From Actinomyces glycerinitolerans (GTDB lineage Bacteria > Actinomycetota > Actinomycetes > Actinomycetales > Actinomycetaceae): a DNA stretch of 64,000 nucleotides. A program made the position numbers and the translations under genes. Positions within the stretch are counted from its first letter, which is position 1. Each line of letters opens with the position of its first letter. Shown in pieces: positions 7,903 through 16,663 of the stretch. The stretch is taken from the NCBI RefSeq assembly GCF_900098745.1, contig NZ_FQTT01000009.1, positions 518,717-582,716 of the forward strand, given 5' to 3'. The notes under the pieces are model-generated. The model did no database searches. It saw nothing but the letters and a program-made list of their open reading frames with translations, and had not been told where the DNA came from.

Positions 7903-10413
7903 TTATACCTGTAGCGGCAGTACGTATTCGCCCGCATCGTGTCGGCTGGTGCTGCCCGACGGCGTTATGAAGGTGAAGGGGACCGGGCTAGTCACCCGGA
8001 CGGCGTCGGCGGTGCAGGACACCGTGATCGGGCCGGCCGGGGTGGGGGCACTGCCGTGCAGGCCGGGTGCCAGATCTGGCCGCGGGGCGACGACGGCGCG
8101 TGCAAAACCGGGCTGCTCCGGTCGCACTCCCAGCACGTGGCGGACCAGGTCGGACGTGGGACAGGAGCTCCAGCCGTGGCACGGCGTGCCCCAACCCCAG
8201 CACTCTCCGAAGGTGTCGTAGCCGTCGGCCAGGAACTCGCTCCACCGGCGCATATCGTCCACGACGGCGTCCGTCCTTCCGGCCGCGGCCAGAGCCTCAT
8301 GCACCAGCGCGGAGGCGAAGGGCTCCGCACGCACGTGCTCGGTCTCCGTGTCCCAGGTGACCCGCTGGACGCCATGAATGTTGTCAATGATCAGTTGCTC
8401 GTCGTACACACCGTTGGCGCCGATCCAGGAGCGGACCACCAGGTGCTCGGTGTCGGTGAGCAGCCGCACCACGTCCTCAGTGCGGTCCTCCGGGACGATT
8501 CCCGCCAGCAGGGGCAGTGCGTTGGCCAACTGTGAGGCCGCCCGGGCGTCGCCGGAGCCGTCCACATGGTCCACATAGCAGCACCGCTGCGGATCCCACA
8601 GGTCCTCGAAGCCGGCCTTCACGCCGGCAAGCAGTTCGCGCGCCCAGGTGGCGTCCGCCGCGTTGCCGACGTCGGCGCTCATGCGGGCGTACTCGCCCAG
8701 CGCAAGCGCGAACAGGCCGTTGATCAGCGCCGAACGACCGTCGAGGAAGGTCGCGGACCAGTCCACGAGATTCCACTCCGAGGCGTCCGCCACCAGCCCG
8801 GAGTCGTCGACGTAGTCGGCATACCAGGTCAGGATGCGCCGCGCCGTTGGCAGGTGACGGGCCGTGACCGCAAGGTCGCCCGCGTAGTCGTGCAGCTGGG
8901 CGAGCCCGTGAATCCAGTACAGCGACCAGTCGGGGATGGTGCACCAGCCGCCGAACTCGGTCTCCCCGGAGACCGCCTTCGGCAGCAGCCCGTCGGAGCG
9001 GGGCGAGTCCGCCAGGTCCACGTAGCGTGCGGCCAGCCGCCAATCGTCGGAGCAGGTCAGGTGCACCAGCTGGTGCACCCAGCCGTCGCCCACCCAGGCG
9101 CGCTGCTCGCGGGTGGGGCAGTCGGTGAAGGCATCCTTGGAGTTCAGCGCCACGGTGCGCCGCCCCGCCGCATACAGCGCGTTCAACTCGGCGTCGTCGC
9201 AGGTGAAGGCGTGGTCTCCCGTGAACGGGTAGAGGGCCTCGGCAACGGTGATCTCCCGCAGGGTCACCTCGGTTCCCGGTGCCGCTTCAATAAGCAGCAG
9301 CAGGTAGCGGAAGCCGTTTGACTCGAATCCCCGGTAGGCGAGCTCGCCGACGGCGTGAGCGCCGAAGCCGGCCACCTGCCCGACGGTGTTCATGCGGTCC
9401 GCGAAGGAATAGGTCTCGCGCTGAGAGGCGGACAGCCGCCACTCGTCACGCTCCCCGCCGGTGCGTACGTCCAGGCGAGTGCGTCCGAAGACGATCCGGC
9501 CGAAGTCCAAGCCGACCCCGATCGTCCCCGACTCCGGCACCGTGACGGTCACGGAGCCGGACCAGTCTGCGGGAGGTGTGGACGTCAGGTCGGCCTGGGT
9601 GAAGTACTCGGCGGCACGCAGCACGGGATTGACCTCGTGCAGGGACTCGGCGGAATTCTGCACGGTGATGCGGGCGGGGAGACGCAGGGTCGTCTCAGGA
9701 TTGGCGATGGGACGTGGGCGCAGCAGGTTGTAGGGGTAGACGGCCGGCGTCGAGCGGTTGACCGAGTTGTGGTGCGTGGTGATCGGGACGCTCGCGGGAC
9801 GGGAAGCGGCGGGTGCCACGGTGGCGTCGTAGCGTTCGTTCGGCACGGAGATGAGCCCGCCGGCGCCGATGACGCTCGGCTCCTCCGCCAGGCTCCACCC
9901 CGTCAGCGGCGTGCAGGTCCAAGAGGCGTCGGTGGCGGTCAGCAACGTGCCGTCGCCGTCGCGCATTTCCAGGGCGAGGCAGGGGGCCTTACCGAAGTTG
10001 ACCGAGCCGCGCGGCGGCATCCAGAAGGCATTGGGGGTGCCGTAGTAGGTGACGGTCGCCTCAATCGTGTTGGTGCCGCGACGCAATAGGGCCGCGACGT
10101 CGTAGGTGTCGTAGCAGAGCCGGTCGGGCTGGGATCGCACCGGGCCGGCGCCGACCTCGGTGCCGTTGATGGCGAGCACGTACCGGGAGTCTGCGGCCAC
10201 ATGGCACCAGGCGTGGGCGGGAACGGCGTCCAGTGCGACCTCGCGGGAGAAGACGGCCCGGCCGAAGGGGCGGATGTCGTGCTCGTAGCCGAGGTCGACG
10301 AGTTTGGCGTCGGAGATCTCCTCCAGACTGGTGATCCACACGGCCGTCCACTTGGGCGGCAGGTGGGGGACCTCAAGCGGGGTGAGGGGTGCGGGAGTGG
10401 CGGTGACGGGCAT
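7903..10413 (-). CDS. Alpha-L-rhamnosidase, GH78
   Basis: A cytoplasmic enzyme (no signal peptide) of about 836 aa that hydrolyses terminal alpha-L-rhamnose. N-terminal beta domains precede the (alpha/alpha)6 catalytic domain. The family signature DCPTREQRAWVGD is complete: counted from the alternative start at 10497, Asp459, Glu464 and Asp471 match the spacing of the conserved acidic residues of GH78 (+5, +12), and Glu765 in GECWGWG is a candidate general base. A C-terminal beta-sandwich follows. The ATG at 10413 is preferred (GGAAAG nine bases upstream); the start at 10497 has no good ribosome site and would add 28 low-complexity residues. The gene lies downstream of the MFS transporter in the same direction. 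Its stop is one base from the long repeat element, so its original 3' region may have been lost. Confidence 0.9.
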   Translation of the reverse strand: MPVTATPAPLTPLEVPHLPPKWTAVWITSLEEISDAKLVDLGYEHDIRPFGRAVFSREVALDAVPAHAWCHVAADSRYVLAINGTEVGAGPVRSQPDRLCYDTYDVAALLRRGTNTIEATVTYYGTPNAFWMPPRGSVNFGKAPCLALEMRDGDGTLLTATDASWTCTPLTGWSLAEEPSVIGAGGLISVPNERYDATVAPAASRPASVPITTHHNSVNRSTPAVYPYNLLRPRPIANPETTLRLPARITVQNSAESLHEVNPVLRAAEYFTQADLTSTPPADWSGSVTVTVPESGTIGVGLDFGRIVFGRTRLDVRTGGERDEWRLSASQRETYSFADRMNTVGQVAGFGAHAVGELAYRGFESNGFRYLLLLIEAAPGTEVTLREITVAEALYPFTGDHAFTCDDAELNALYAAGRRTVALNSKDAFTDCPTREQRAWVGDGWVHQLVHLTCSDDWRLAARYVDLADSPRSDGLLPKAVSGETEFGGWCTIPDWSLYWIHGLAQLHDYAGDLAVTARHLPTARRILTWYADYVDDSGLVADASEWNLVDWSATFLDGRSALINGLFALALGEYARMSADVGNAADATWARELLAGVKAGFEDLWDPQRCCYVDHVDGSGDARAASQLANALPLLAGIVPEDRTEDVVRLLTDTEHLVVRSWIGANGVYDEQLIIDNIHGVQRVTWDTETEHVRAEPFASALVHEALAAAGRTDAVVDDMRRWSEFLADGYDTFGECWGWGTPCHGWSSCPTSDLVRHVLGVRPEQPGFARAVVAPRPDLAPGLHGSAPTPAGPITVSCTADAVRVTSPVPFTFITPSGSTSRHDAGEYVLPLQV

Positions 10414-10498
10414 GAGCGAGGGCTTTCCGGTTGTTTGGGCGAGCGTTGGTCTCGGATTTACGGTGGGAGTGTGAAGTGGGGCCGTCGTCGCCCTCATA

Positions 10499-10511
10499 CC
10501 TGCCCGGCAGG
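10499..10511. terminator. Short hairpin between MFS and rhamnosidase genes
   Basis: CCTGCC-C-GGCAGG forms a compact 6-bp stem between the transporter stop and the preferred rhamnosidase start. There is no T tract, so it may attenuate or stabilise the message rather than terminate it. Confidence 0.35.
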
Positions 10512-10544
10512 AGGGCGACGACGGGAACGGTTGGGATGCGAGGG

Positions 10545-11870
10545 TCAGTGCTTGGGCTCGGGGGAGACGCTGAAGTCCAGGCCGGCCTCTTCGGCGGCTG
10601 CGACGTCGGCTTCCGCATGGCGTTCGACGGCGAACTCATTGCGCTGCTTGCCGTGGAAGCCCCAGATGGCGAAGGCGTAACCGACGATGGCGAAGCTCGC
10701 CAGGATGATGTAGGCCAGGCGGGGGCTGAGATGCATGAGGGACGGGGTGACCGAGGCGGCGACCGCGGCCACGATGCGGGCGACGAACACGATGTCGCCC
10801 TGGGCGGTGGCGCGCACGAGCGTCGGGAAGGACTCCTGCGTCCACACCTTCATCACGCCCTCGAAGGCGAAGGCGCCGCCGAAGCCGTTGATCAGGGAGA
10901 CCGCGATGTAGCTCCACACGTGGAAGCCGCCGATGATGTAGATGAAGTAGGCCCCCGCGTAGCAGACGGCACCGATGTAGAAGTAGGTCATGCGCTTGGG
11001 CGTGTCCACGATCCGCATGAACCAGATGCCCCAGATGAAGCCGAGCGGCATCATTAGCAGGCCGATCTGGTTGGAGAAGGCGACGTCCATGCCGATGATG
11101 TTGTGGTTGATCCAGGTGGTGAACTGGCCACCGGTGTTGGCCGGGATGTTGACCAGCGCGTAGAAGAAGATCAGCGCAATGAAGGGCTTGAAATAGGGAG
11201 GCTTGAGCAGCGTGCCGATGGTCACGCGCTCGGCGCGCACGGTGCCGCTGCCGGACTCGCGCTCGCGGCGTGCGGTGAGCCAGATCTCGGACTCGGGAAT
11301 CGGGAGCCGCAGCAGCAGCGTGACCAGGGCGACGACCATGACCTGGCCGTACATGACCTGGGCGCCGAGACGGCCCCAGTCGCCGACGATGGCACCTGCG
11401 GCGGTGGCGCCGACGATTCCCGCGGTCCACAGGAGATTAGACAGACCAATGATCTTGCCGCGGTTGTCGTCCGTGGCGGATTCGGCGATTGTTGCCAGCG
11501 AGACCGGCAGGTCGGCGCCGGTGCCGAGACCGACGAGGATGGTGCCCGCCATCAGGGCGGTGTAGTTCGGGGCGAATACCTGACAGGCGGCACCGATGAC
11601 AATCATGAGCATCGTGAAGGAGAACACGTGCTTGCGGCCGAAGCGGTCCCCGAGCGGTCCTCCCGAGAGTGCGCCGAAAGCGATGCCGATGGTGAGGGCC
11701 GACGCCGCCATGCCGACCTGCGGGTCCGAGAGGCCGAGCACCGACTGGTAGATGGTCAGTGCGGTACCGGCGGAGACAATGGCGCAGGAGTCGATGTAGG
11801 ACGCCATGCCGGAGACCGCGCCTACGTACCACGGGTTAGGCGGTTTACGCGTCGAGGTTGCTGTGGACAT
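10545..11870 (-). CDS. MFS sugar transporter
   Basis: A 441-aa major facilitator superfamily permease with about 12 hydrophobic segments. The loop 2-3 signature GPLGDRFGRK is intact, and the sixth segment is followed by the basic central loop (TARRERESGSGTVRAERV). The ATG at 11870 is chosen because AAGGAGAG sits five bases upstream; the longer frame adds 34 non-conserved residues. It is transcribed with the GH78 rhamnosidase and divergently from a LacI regulator, so uptake of rhamnose or a rhamnosylated oligosaccharide is likely. The substrate is inferred from context only. Two LacI-type operators lie upstream. Confidence 0.88.
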   Translation of the reverse strand: MSTATSTRKPPNPWYVGAVSGMASYIDSCAIVSAGTALTIYQSVLGLSDPQVGMAASALTIGIAFGALSGGPLGDRFGRKHVFSFTMLMIVIGAACQVFAPNYTALMAGTILVGLGTGADLPVSLATIAESATDDNRGKIIGLSNLLWTAGIVGATAAGAIVGDWGRLGAQVMYGQVMVVALVTLLLRLPIPESEIWLTARRERESGSGTVRAERVTIGTLLKPPYFKPFIALIFFYALVNIPANTGGQFTTWINHNIIGMDVAFSNQIGLLMMPLGFIWGIWFMRIVDTPKRMTYFYIGAVCYAGAYFIYIIGGFHVWSYIAVSLINGFGGAFAFEGVMKVWTQESFPTLVRATAQGDIVFVARIVAAVAASVTPSLMHLSPRLAYIILASFAIVGYAFAIWGFHGKQRNEFAVERHAEADVAAAEEAGLDFSVSPEPKH

Positions 11871-11958
11871 GTGCTCTCCTTCGAGCGTGGGGTGGGGCTT
11901 GTTCGGATCGGACCGACAAGTTGGTTGTGGAGCCGATTGACTCGCGTGCGACATCGCC

Positions 11959-11972
11959 TTGAAACGAATCAA
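11959..11972. promoter_or_regulatory. LacI-type operator, site 1
   Basis: TTGAAACGAATCAA is a near-palindrome with the central CG typical of LacI-family sites, about 90 bases upstream of the transporter start. It matches site 2 (12027-12040) in the opposite orientation: its reverse complement TTGATTCGTTTCAA differs at three positions. Confidence 0.6.
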
Positions 11973-12026
11973 CCGCTATCACGGTAGCAGTAAGTAAGGG
12001 TTTGCACAAGAGGTACGGCGACCAAG

Positions 12027-12040
12027 TTGAATCGTTTAAT
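12027..12040. promoter_or_regulatory. LacI-type operator, site 2
   Basis: TTGAATCGTTTAAT has the same core as site 1, 68 bases away. The pair lies between the divergent transporter and regulator genes, an arrangement that would allow one repressor to control both and possibly loop the DNA. The remaining intergenic sequence (11871-12270) holds no gene. Confidence 0.55.
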
Positions 12041-12270
12041 AGTTGGGTGTGCCGCCATTTGGGAGTGGAATGCGTGGGCGCGACGCACGGAGTGGGCGGA
12101 GGTTTGTTGCGATGATGCGCCTTACCGACGGTCCGGCTCCGGCCTTATCGCAGACCTGGAATGATGGGCCTGTGCACACGCCGCTGCCCCTGCAGTCCGG
12201 CGGTCGTACGTGAAGCAAGTGGCGGGACGGCCGCATACGTCCCCGGCAGAGCGCAAAGTCAGGAGCAAAC

Positions 12271-13281
12271 ATGGCACGGCCCTCGGTGCGTGATGTGGCC
12301 GAACGGGCGGGAGTCTCGGTCGGCACGGTCTCACACGCGCTTAACCACCCCGAACGCGTCGCCCAGCCCACCCTCGACCGCGTGCGCGCCGCCATCGACG
12401 AGCTCGGCTTCGTCCGTTCCGAGGCGGCCCGCCGCCTGCGTCACGGCGGCTCCTCTCTGGTGGGCGTACTCGTCCACGACATCTCCAACCCCTTCTTCAC
12501 CGAGGCCGCCCGCGGCATTGAGGACCGCCTGCGTGAGGACGGCCGTATCCCCATGCTCGGCTCCACCGACTCAGATCCGGAGCGCGAGCGCGAACTGATG
12601 ACCCTGCTGGCCGGCATGGACGTGCACGGCGTCATCGTCACCCCGTCCGCCTCCACGCTCGACAACCTCGCCGTCCTCGCCGGTCGCGGCATCCGCGTGG
12701 TGCTGATGGATCACCCCCCGATTTCCGCGGAGCTGTCCACCGTCTCCGGCGACGACGTCGCCGGTGCCCGTGCCGCCGTCGCCCACCTGATCGAACTCGG
12801 CCACCGCCGCATCGGGTTCGTCAACGGCCCGCTCACGGTGCGCCAGGCGGTGGACCGGCGCGACGGCGTCATTGCCGCGCTGACGGAGGCGGGCCTGGAC
12901 CCGGAGGGGTCCCTCACGGAGATCGAGGCCGTCAGCGGTGGACAGGGCTTCACCGCGGATGCCGGCGCCGTCGGAGCGGCAGCGCTGCTGGGAGGCGACC
13001 CCAGGCCGACCGCGCTGTTCTGCGCCAACGACCAGCTCGCCATCGGTGCCATGCGGGAGATTCGCCGTCGCGGCCTGAGCATCCCGGGCGACGTCGCCCT
13101 CGTCGGCTATGACGACGTCTCCGTCGCCTCCGAACTCATCACCCCGCTGACCAGCGTGCGTCAACCCATGCGGGAGATGGGGGCGGCCGCCGCCGACCTC
13201 CTGCTGTCCGCCGACGGCGCGGTGCGCCACATCGTCTTCCCGCCCGAGCTCGTGGTCCGTGAGTCCACCGCCGGCAAGTGA
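12271..13281 (+). CDS. LacI family transcriptional regulator
   Basis: A 336-aa regulator. Residues 1-50 are the LacI helix-turn-helix and hinge (SVRDVAERAGVSVGTVSHALN, then the AARRLRHGGS hinge region). The rest is a periplasmic-binding-protein-like sensor with the blocks LVGVLVHDISNPFF, HRRIGFVNGP, PTALFCANDQLAIGAM and DVALVGYDDV. GGAG lies six bases before the start. It is divergent from the MFS transporter and rhamnosidase genes, and two inverted operator-like sites lie between them, so it is probably their sugar-responsive repressor and may control itself. Confidence 0.92.
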   Translation: MARPSVRDVAERAGVSVGTVSHALNHPERVAQPTLDRVRAAIDELGFVRSEAARRLRHGGSSLVGVLVHDISNPFFTEAARGIEDRLREDGRIPMLGSTDSDPERERELMTLLAGMDVHGVIVTPSASTLDNLAVLAGRGIRVVLMDHPPISAELSTVSGDDVAGARAAVAHLIELGHRRIGFVNGPLTVRQAVDRRDGVIAALTEAGLDPEGSLTEIEAVSGGQGFTADAGAVGAAALLGGDPRPTALFCANDQLAIGAMREIRRRGLSIPGDVALVGYDDVSVASELITPLTSVRQPMREMGAAAADLLLSADGAVRHIVFPPELVVRESTAGK

Positions 13282-13352
13282 GTCGTCGGCCGCGGCACCG
13301 GGGTACTAGCGGACCGCCAGCCAGCCCCGTGGCCAAGCGGCGTACCGCGTGG

Positions 13353-13883
13353 TCACTCGGCCGCACGGCGGCCGGCGCGGGAAATCCCGGCCAGGGCCCG
13401 GGCATAACCGGCGCCGATCTCCTGCGGGCTGACCGGCACGCCGTCGTAGGACCAGCTCAGCAGATGCTCGGCGTTGAAGCCCCGCGCGCAACGCGAACAG
13501 GAACACGGCAGCGCCGGGCGACGCATCCGGTCCACGGTGTGCCCGGCGGGGCAGGTCCCCACCCAGCGTCCCGGCACGCGCGGTGCCTCACCGCTGACCA
13601 GCCGCCTGCCGGAGGCACCGATCCGGCGGGCCTCCGCGCGCCACACGGCGTCGTGCCCATGGGCCGCACCCACGCGGGCATGAGCGATCTCGTGCAGCAC
13701 GGTCTCACGTACCTCGGACTCGTCATACAGCGCCATCAGCTGCCGGGACAGAGTGATACGCCGACGGGAGTGGTCGGCCTGCCCTGCCCGGCGCCGCGCG
13801 CGGTCGAATGACACCGACCAGTCGGCGACGTCGTGCTCCTCCATCAAGAGTTGGGCCAGCGGCAGCACGTCGGGCAGGTTCAC
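13353..13883 (-). CDS. SprT-like zinc metalloprotease
   Basis: A 176-aa SprT-like protein. The zinc-binding HEIAH motif is at residues 64-68 with a following AHGHDAVW block, and a C-terminal zinc ribbon is formed by CPAGH and CSRC. Relatives include bacterial SprT and the protease domain of eukaryotic Spartan, which acts on DNA-protein crosslinks; the bacterial role is poorly known. The GTG at 13883 is preferred. The frame remains open further upstream, but that part overlaps the divergent gene at 13987 and is Arg/Ala-rich. An ATG at 13844 would cut into the first helix. Confidence 0.85.
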   Translation of the reverse strand: MNLPDVLPLAQLLMEEHDVADWSVSFDRARRRAGQADHSRRRITLSRQLMALYDESEVRETVLHEIAHARVGAAHGHDAVWRAEARRIGASGRRLVSGEAPRVPGRWVGTCPAGHTVDRMRRPALPCSCSRCARGFNAEHLLSWSYDGVPVSPQEIGAGYARALAGISRAGRRAAE

Positions 13884-13986
13884 GCCCCGAGCGTAGTTGA
13901 TCCATGTCGGGTCCGGACGCACTGTCGAGGCCCCCGCCGCGTCCGGCTTCGCGCAGTCGGCACCGGCGTATGGCAACATTGCTGCG

Positions 13987-15039
13987 ATGTCACGTCCCGC
14001 CGACCGGCCGACGCGCCGCTCCCCGCAAAGCCGCACGCGCCACACCGCCGCCGACCACCGCGCGGTACGCGGAGCATCCGCCCGCAGCCGTTCAACGGCT
14101 CCACGCGGCACCCGGCTGGCCAGGGCGGCCAGAGCCGGGGCGCGCGGACATGGCTCCCGCCGGCGCCGCGGAGGGCGACGCCACCCCCGCCGACTCGGCC
14201 CGGTCGGCGTCTTCCTGACCGCCTTCCTGACCACGCTGCTGGTCGGATTGCTGGTGATGAACGCCGTTGACACCACGCCGGCCTCACCCGCTCCCACGGC
14301 GGCCACCAGGCCCACCGCCATCGCTCGCGACATGACCGGCTACGACGCCGAGCACATCATCGACGACGACGTCTTCTACGACTCCTCCGCCATGACCGCC
14401 ACCGAGGTCGCCGCCTTCATCGACACCGTCAACGCGGGCTGTCAGAGCGGCGTCGACGGCACCCCCTGCCTGGCAGAGGCCACCTTCGACACCGAGGACC
14501 GCGAGGCCAGCACCGCCTGCCCCGGCGGTTACACCGCCGCCACGGGGGAGACGGCCGCCGAGGTCATCTCCCAGGTAGCCACCTCCTGCGACATCAACCC
14601 GCGCGTGCTGTTGGTCCTGCTGCAAAAAGAACAGGGACTGCTCACCGCCTCCGGGCTCACCCTGAACGAGAGCCGCTACCAGGCGGCCACCGGTTACGCC
14701 TGCCCCGACGGGCAGGAGTGCGACCCCGAATACGCCGGCTTCTTCCGCCAGCTGTATGGCGCTGCCTCCCAGTTCCAGACCTACCGGCTCGACCCGGCCG
14801 GCTTCCAGGTGGTTGCCGGCACGACCACGCAGCTGGCCTACTCGCCCGATGCGCTGTGCGGCAGCGGCGAGCTTACGCCCGCCAACCAGGCGACGGCGGG
14901 CCTGTACAACTACACGCCCTACCTGGCCAACATCGCTGCGGCCGACGGCGGCGACGACTGCACCAGTTGGGGCAACTGGAACTTCTACGGTTACTACCGC
15001 ACGTTGTTCGGCGACCCCACGCCCTCGACCGCCGACTGA
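13987..15039 (+). CDS. Membrane-anchored hemagglutinin/lysozyme-like wall protein
   Basis: A 350-aa protein. A very basic, Arg-rich cytoplasmic segment of about 70 residues precedes one transmembrane helix (FLTAFLTTLLVGLLVMNAV). The exported domain contains the block INPRVLLVLLQKEQGLL, where the Glu sits as in lysozyme/glucosaminidase-like folds. It also has paired cysteines, the block GFFRQLYGAASQFQTYR and the strongly conserved NQATAGLYNYTPY. Many actinobacteria carry such proteins annotated loosely as hemagglutinin. Peptidoglycan binding or cleavage is plausible but not shown. The ATG at 13987 avoids a 30-residue extension overlapping the divergent SprT gene. Confidence 0.7.
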   Translation: MSRPADRPTRRSPQSRTRHTAADHRAVRGASARSRSTAPRGTRLARAARAGARGHGSRRRRGGRRHPRRLGPVGVFLTAFLTTLLVGLLVMNAVDTTPASPAPTAATRPTAIARDMTGYDAEHIIDDDVFYDSSAMTATEVAAFIDTVNAGCQSGVDGTPCLAEATFDTEDREASTACPGGYTAATGETAAEVISQVATSCDINPRVLLVLLQKEQGLLTASGLTLNESRYQAATGYACPDGQECDPEYAGFFRQLYGAASQFQTYRLDPAGFQVVAGTTTQLAYSPDALCGSGELTPANQATAGLYNYTPYLANIAAADGGDDCTSWGNWNFYGYYRTLFGDPTPSTAD

Positions 15040-15096
15040 TACGGCGCGCCGTCGAGGCGGTGCGGTGCTGGCCGCAAGCGTGTGAGGATTGCCTGC

Positions 15097-16614
15097 ATGG
15101 ATTGGCATCCGGTGCTGACGACCGTATGGGTTGTCCTGGAGTATGTGATCAAGTTCGTGGCGCTGGGGACCGTCCCGGAGAACCGTCGCCCATCGTCGTC
15201 CACCGCCTGGCTGCTGCTGATCTTCCTGCTGCCCGTGGTGGGCCTGCCCCTGTACCTCTTCCTGGGCAGCCCCTGGGTGCACGGCAAGCGCTACCAGCAG
15301 CAGCTCGAGGCCAATGCGGTCGTAAACGAGTTCGCCTCGGGTATGACCGATGTGCCCGCCGGGGCGCGGCCGTCACCGCAGCTCAGTTCGGTGCTGCGGA
15401 TGAACCGTAAACTCACCGGCCTGCCCTGTGTCACCGGGGAGGTCGTCGCCCTGCACCGGGACTCCGCCCAGACCTACGCCACCATGGCTCGCATCATCGA
15501 TACGGCCCAGCACCATGTGCACGTCGAGTTCTACATCCAGAGCTGGGACGAGGTCACCGACGTCTTCTACGACGCGCTCGCCCGGGCCGCCGCCCGCGGC
15601 GTCACCGTGCGCCTACTGGTGGATCACCTCGGCTCGCGCAAGTATCCCGGCTGGAAGGACTTCGGCCGACGGCTCACCGCCGCGGGTATCCAGTGGCGGC
15701 TCATGATGCCGCTGCTGCCGCACAAACGGCGTTTCCGCCGCCCCGACCTGCGCAACCACCGCAAGGTCCTCACCATCGACGGTGAGCGCGCCTTCATCGG
15801 CTCGCACAACATCATCGACCCCACCTACCGGCTGCGCTCCAACATCCGGGCCGGACGCACCTGGGCCGACCTGTCCGTGGAGGTCACCGGGGACATTGTG
15901 GTGGAGGCCGAGACGGTCTTCGCCATGGACTGGTTCTTCGAGTCCGGCGAGGTGCTTCAGGTGCAGGACGCGCTTCCGGGGACGCCCGACGTGACCGAAC
16001 TACTGGCCCGTAGGCCCTCGGTCGGCACGCCCGCGCCGCAGCCGGACCGGCCCGACGCCGTCGTCAACGCCATGCAATTGGTGCCCTCCGGGCCCGGCTA
16101 CCCCACCGAACCGAATCGCCGGATGTTCGTATCCCTGATCGAGAACGCCACCCGGCGCGTGTCGATCACCAGCCCCTACTTCATCCCCGACGAGGCGCTG
16201 CTGGCCGCCATGACAACGGCCGCCTACCGCGGGGTCGACGTAGAACTGTTCGTCGGCAAGGAATCCGACCATCTGATCGTCAACCACGCTCAACGCTCCT
16301 ACTACGGGGCGCTGCTCGCCGCCGGTGTGCGCATCTACCGGTACCCGGCGCCGACGGTTCTGCATGCCAAGTACCTGACGGTCGACGGCGAGGTCGGCGT
16401 CATCGGCAGCGCGAACATGGACTTCCGCTCCTTCGCCCTGAACTACGAGATGATGCTGCTTTCCTTCGGCGGCGACCTGGATGCGCTGCTCAGGGACAAC
16501 GACGCCTACTACCGGCGTGTGTCCACCGAATTGACCGCTGCGGAGTGGGCGAAAGAACCCTGGTGGCGGCGCTACATCGACAACGTGTGCCGGTTGGTCT
16601 CCGCGGTCCTGTGA
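15097..16614 (+). CDS. cls: Cardiolipin synthase, phospholipase D family
   Basis: An inner-membrane enzyme of 505 aa that joins phosphatidyl groups to make cardiolipin. Two N-terminal transmembrane segments are followed by two PLD catalytic motifs. The first is HRKVLTIDGERAFIG (His221, Lys223 and Asp228, counted from the ATG at 15097) and the second, HAKYLTVDGEVGVIG, lies near residue 420; both HxKx4D patterns are complete. The ATG at 15097 follows AGG by nine bases; a GTG at 15082 would add five residues without a ribosome site. It is about 60 bases downstream of the wall-protein gene and may share its transcript. Confidence 0.93.
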   Translation: MDWHPVLTTVWVVLEYVIKFVALGTVPENRRPSSSTAWLLLIFLLPVVGLPLYLFLGSPWVHGKRYQQQLEANAVVNEFASGMTDVPAGARPSPQLSSVLRMNRKLTGLPCVTGEVVALHRDSAQTYATMARIIDTAQHHVHVEFYIQSWDEVTDVFYDALARAAARGVTVRLLVDHLGSRKYPGWKDFGRRLTAAGIQWRLMMPLLPHKRRFRRPDLRNHRKVLTIDGERAFIGSHNIIDPTYRLRSNIRAGRTWADLSVEVTGDIVVEAETVFAMDWFFESGEVLQVQDALPGTPDVTELLARRPSVGTPAPQPDRPDAVVNAMQLVPSGPGYPTEPNRRMFVSLIENATRRVSITSPYFIPDEALLAAMTTAAYRGVDVELFVGKESDHLIVNHAQRSYYGALLAAGVRIYRYPAPTVLHAKYLTVDGEVGVIGSANMDFRSFALNYEMMLLSFGGDLDALLRDNDAYYRRVSTELTAAEWAKEPWWRRYIDNVCRLVSAVL

Positions 16615-16663
16615 GGTCCCGGTTGGCGCATGGCGCCGGACGCCCGGTATTGGGCATCCCCGG

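Noticed and set aside
7358-7914. Short reading frames across the repeat element
   Set aside because: They run through the octamer array and tandem repeats, are rich in Arg, His and Pro, differ in frame between the two copies and have no ribosome site.
13883-14333. Upstream extension of the SprT-like frame
   Set aside because: It overlaps the divergent wall-protein gene and is Arg/Ala/Pro-rich; the conserved part begins after 13883.
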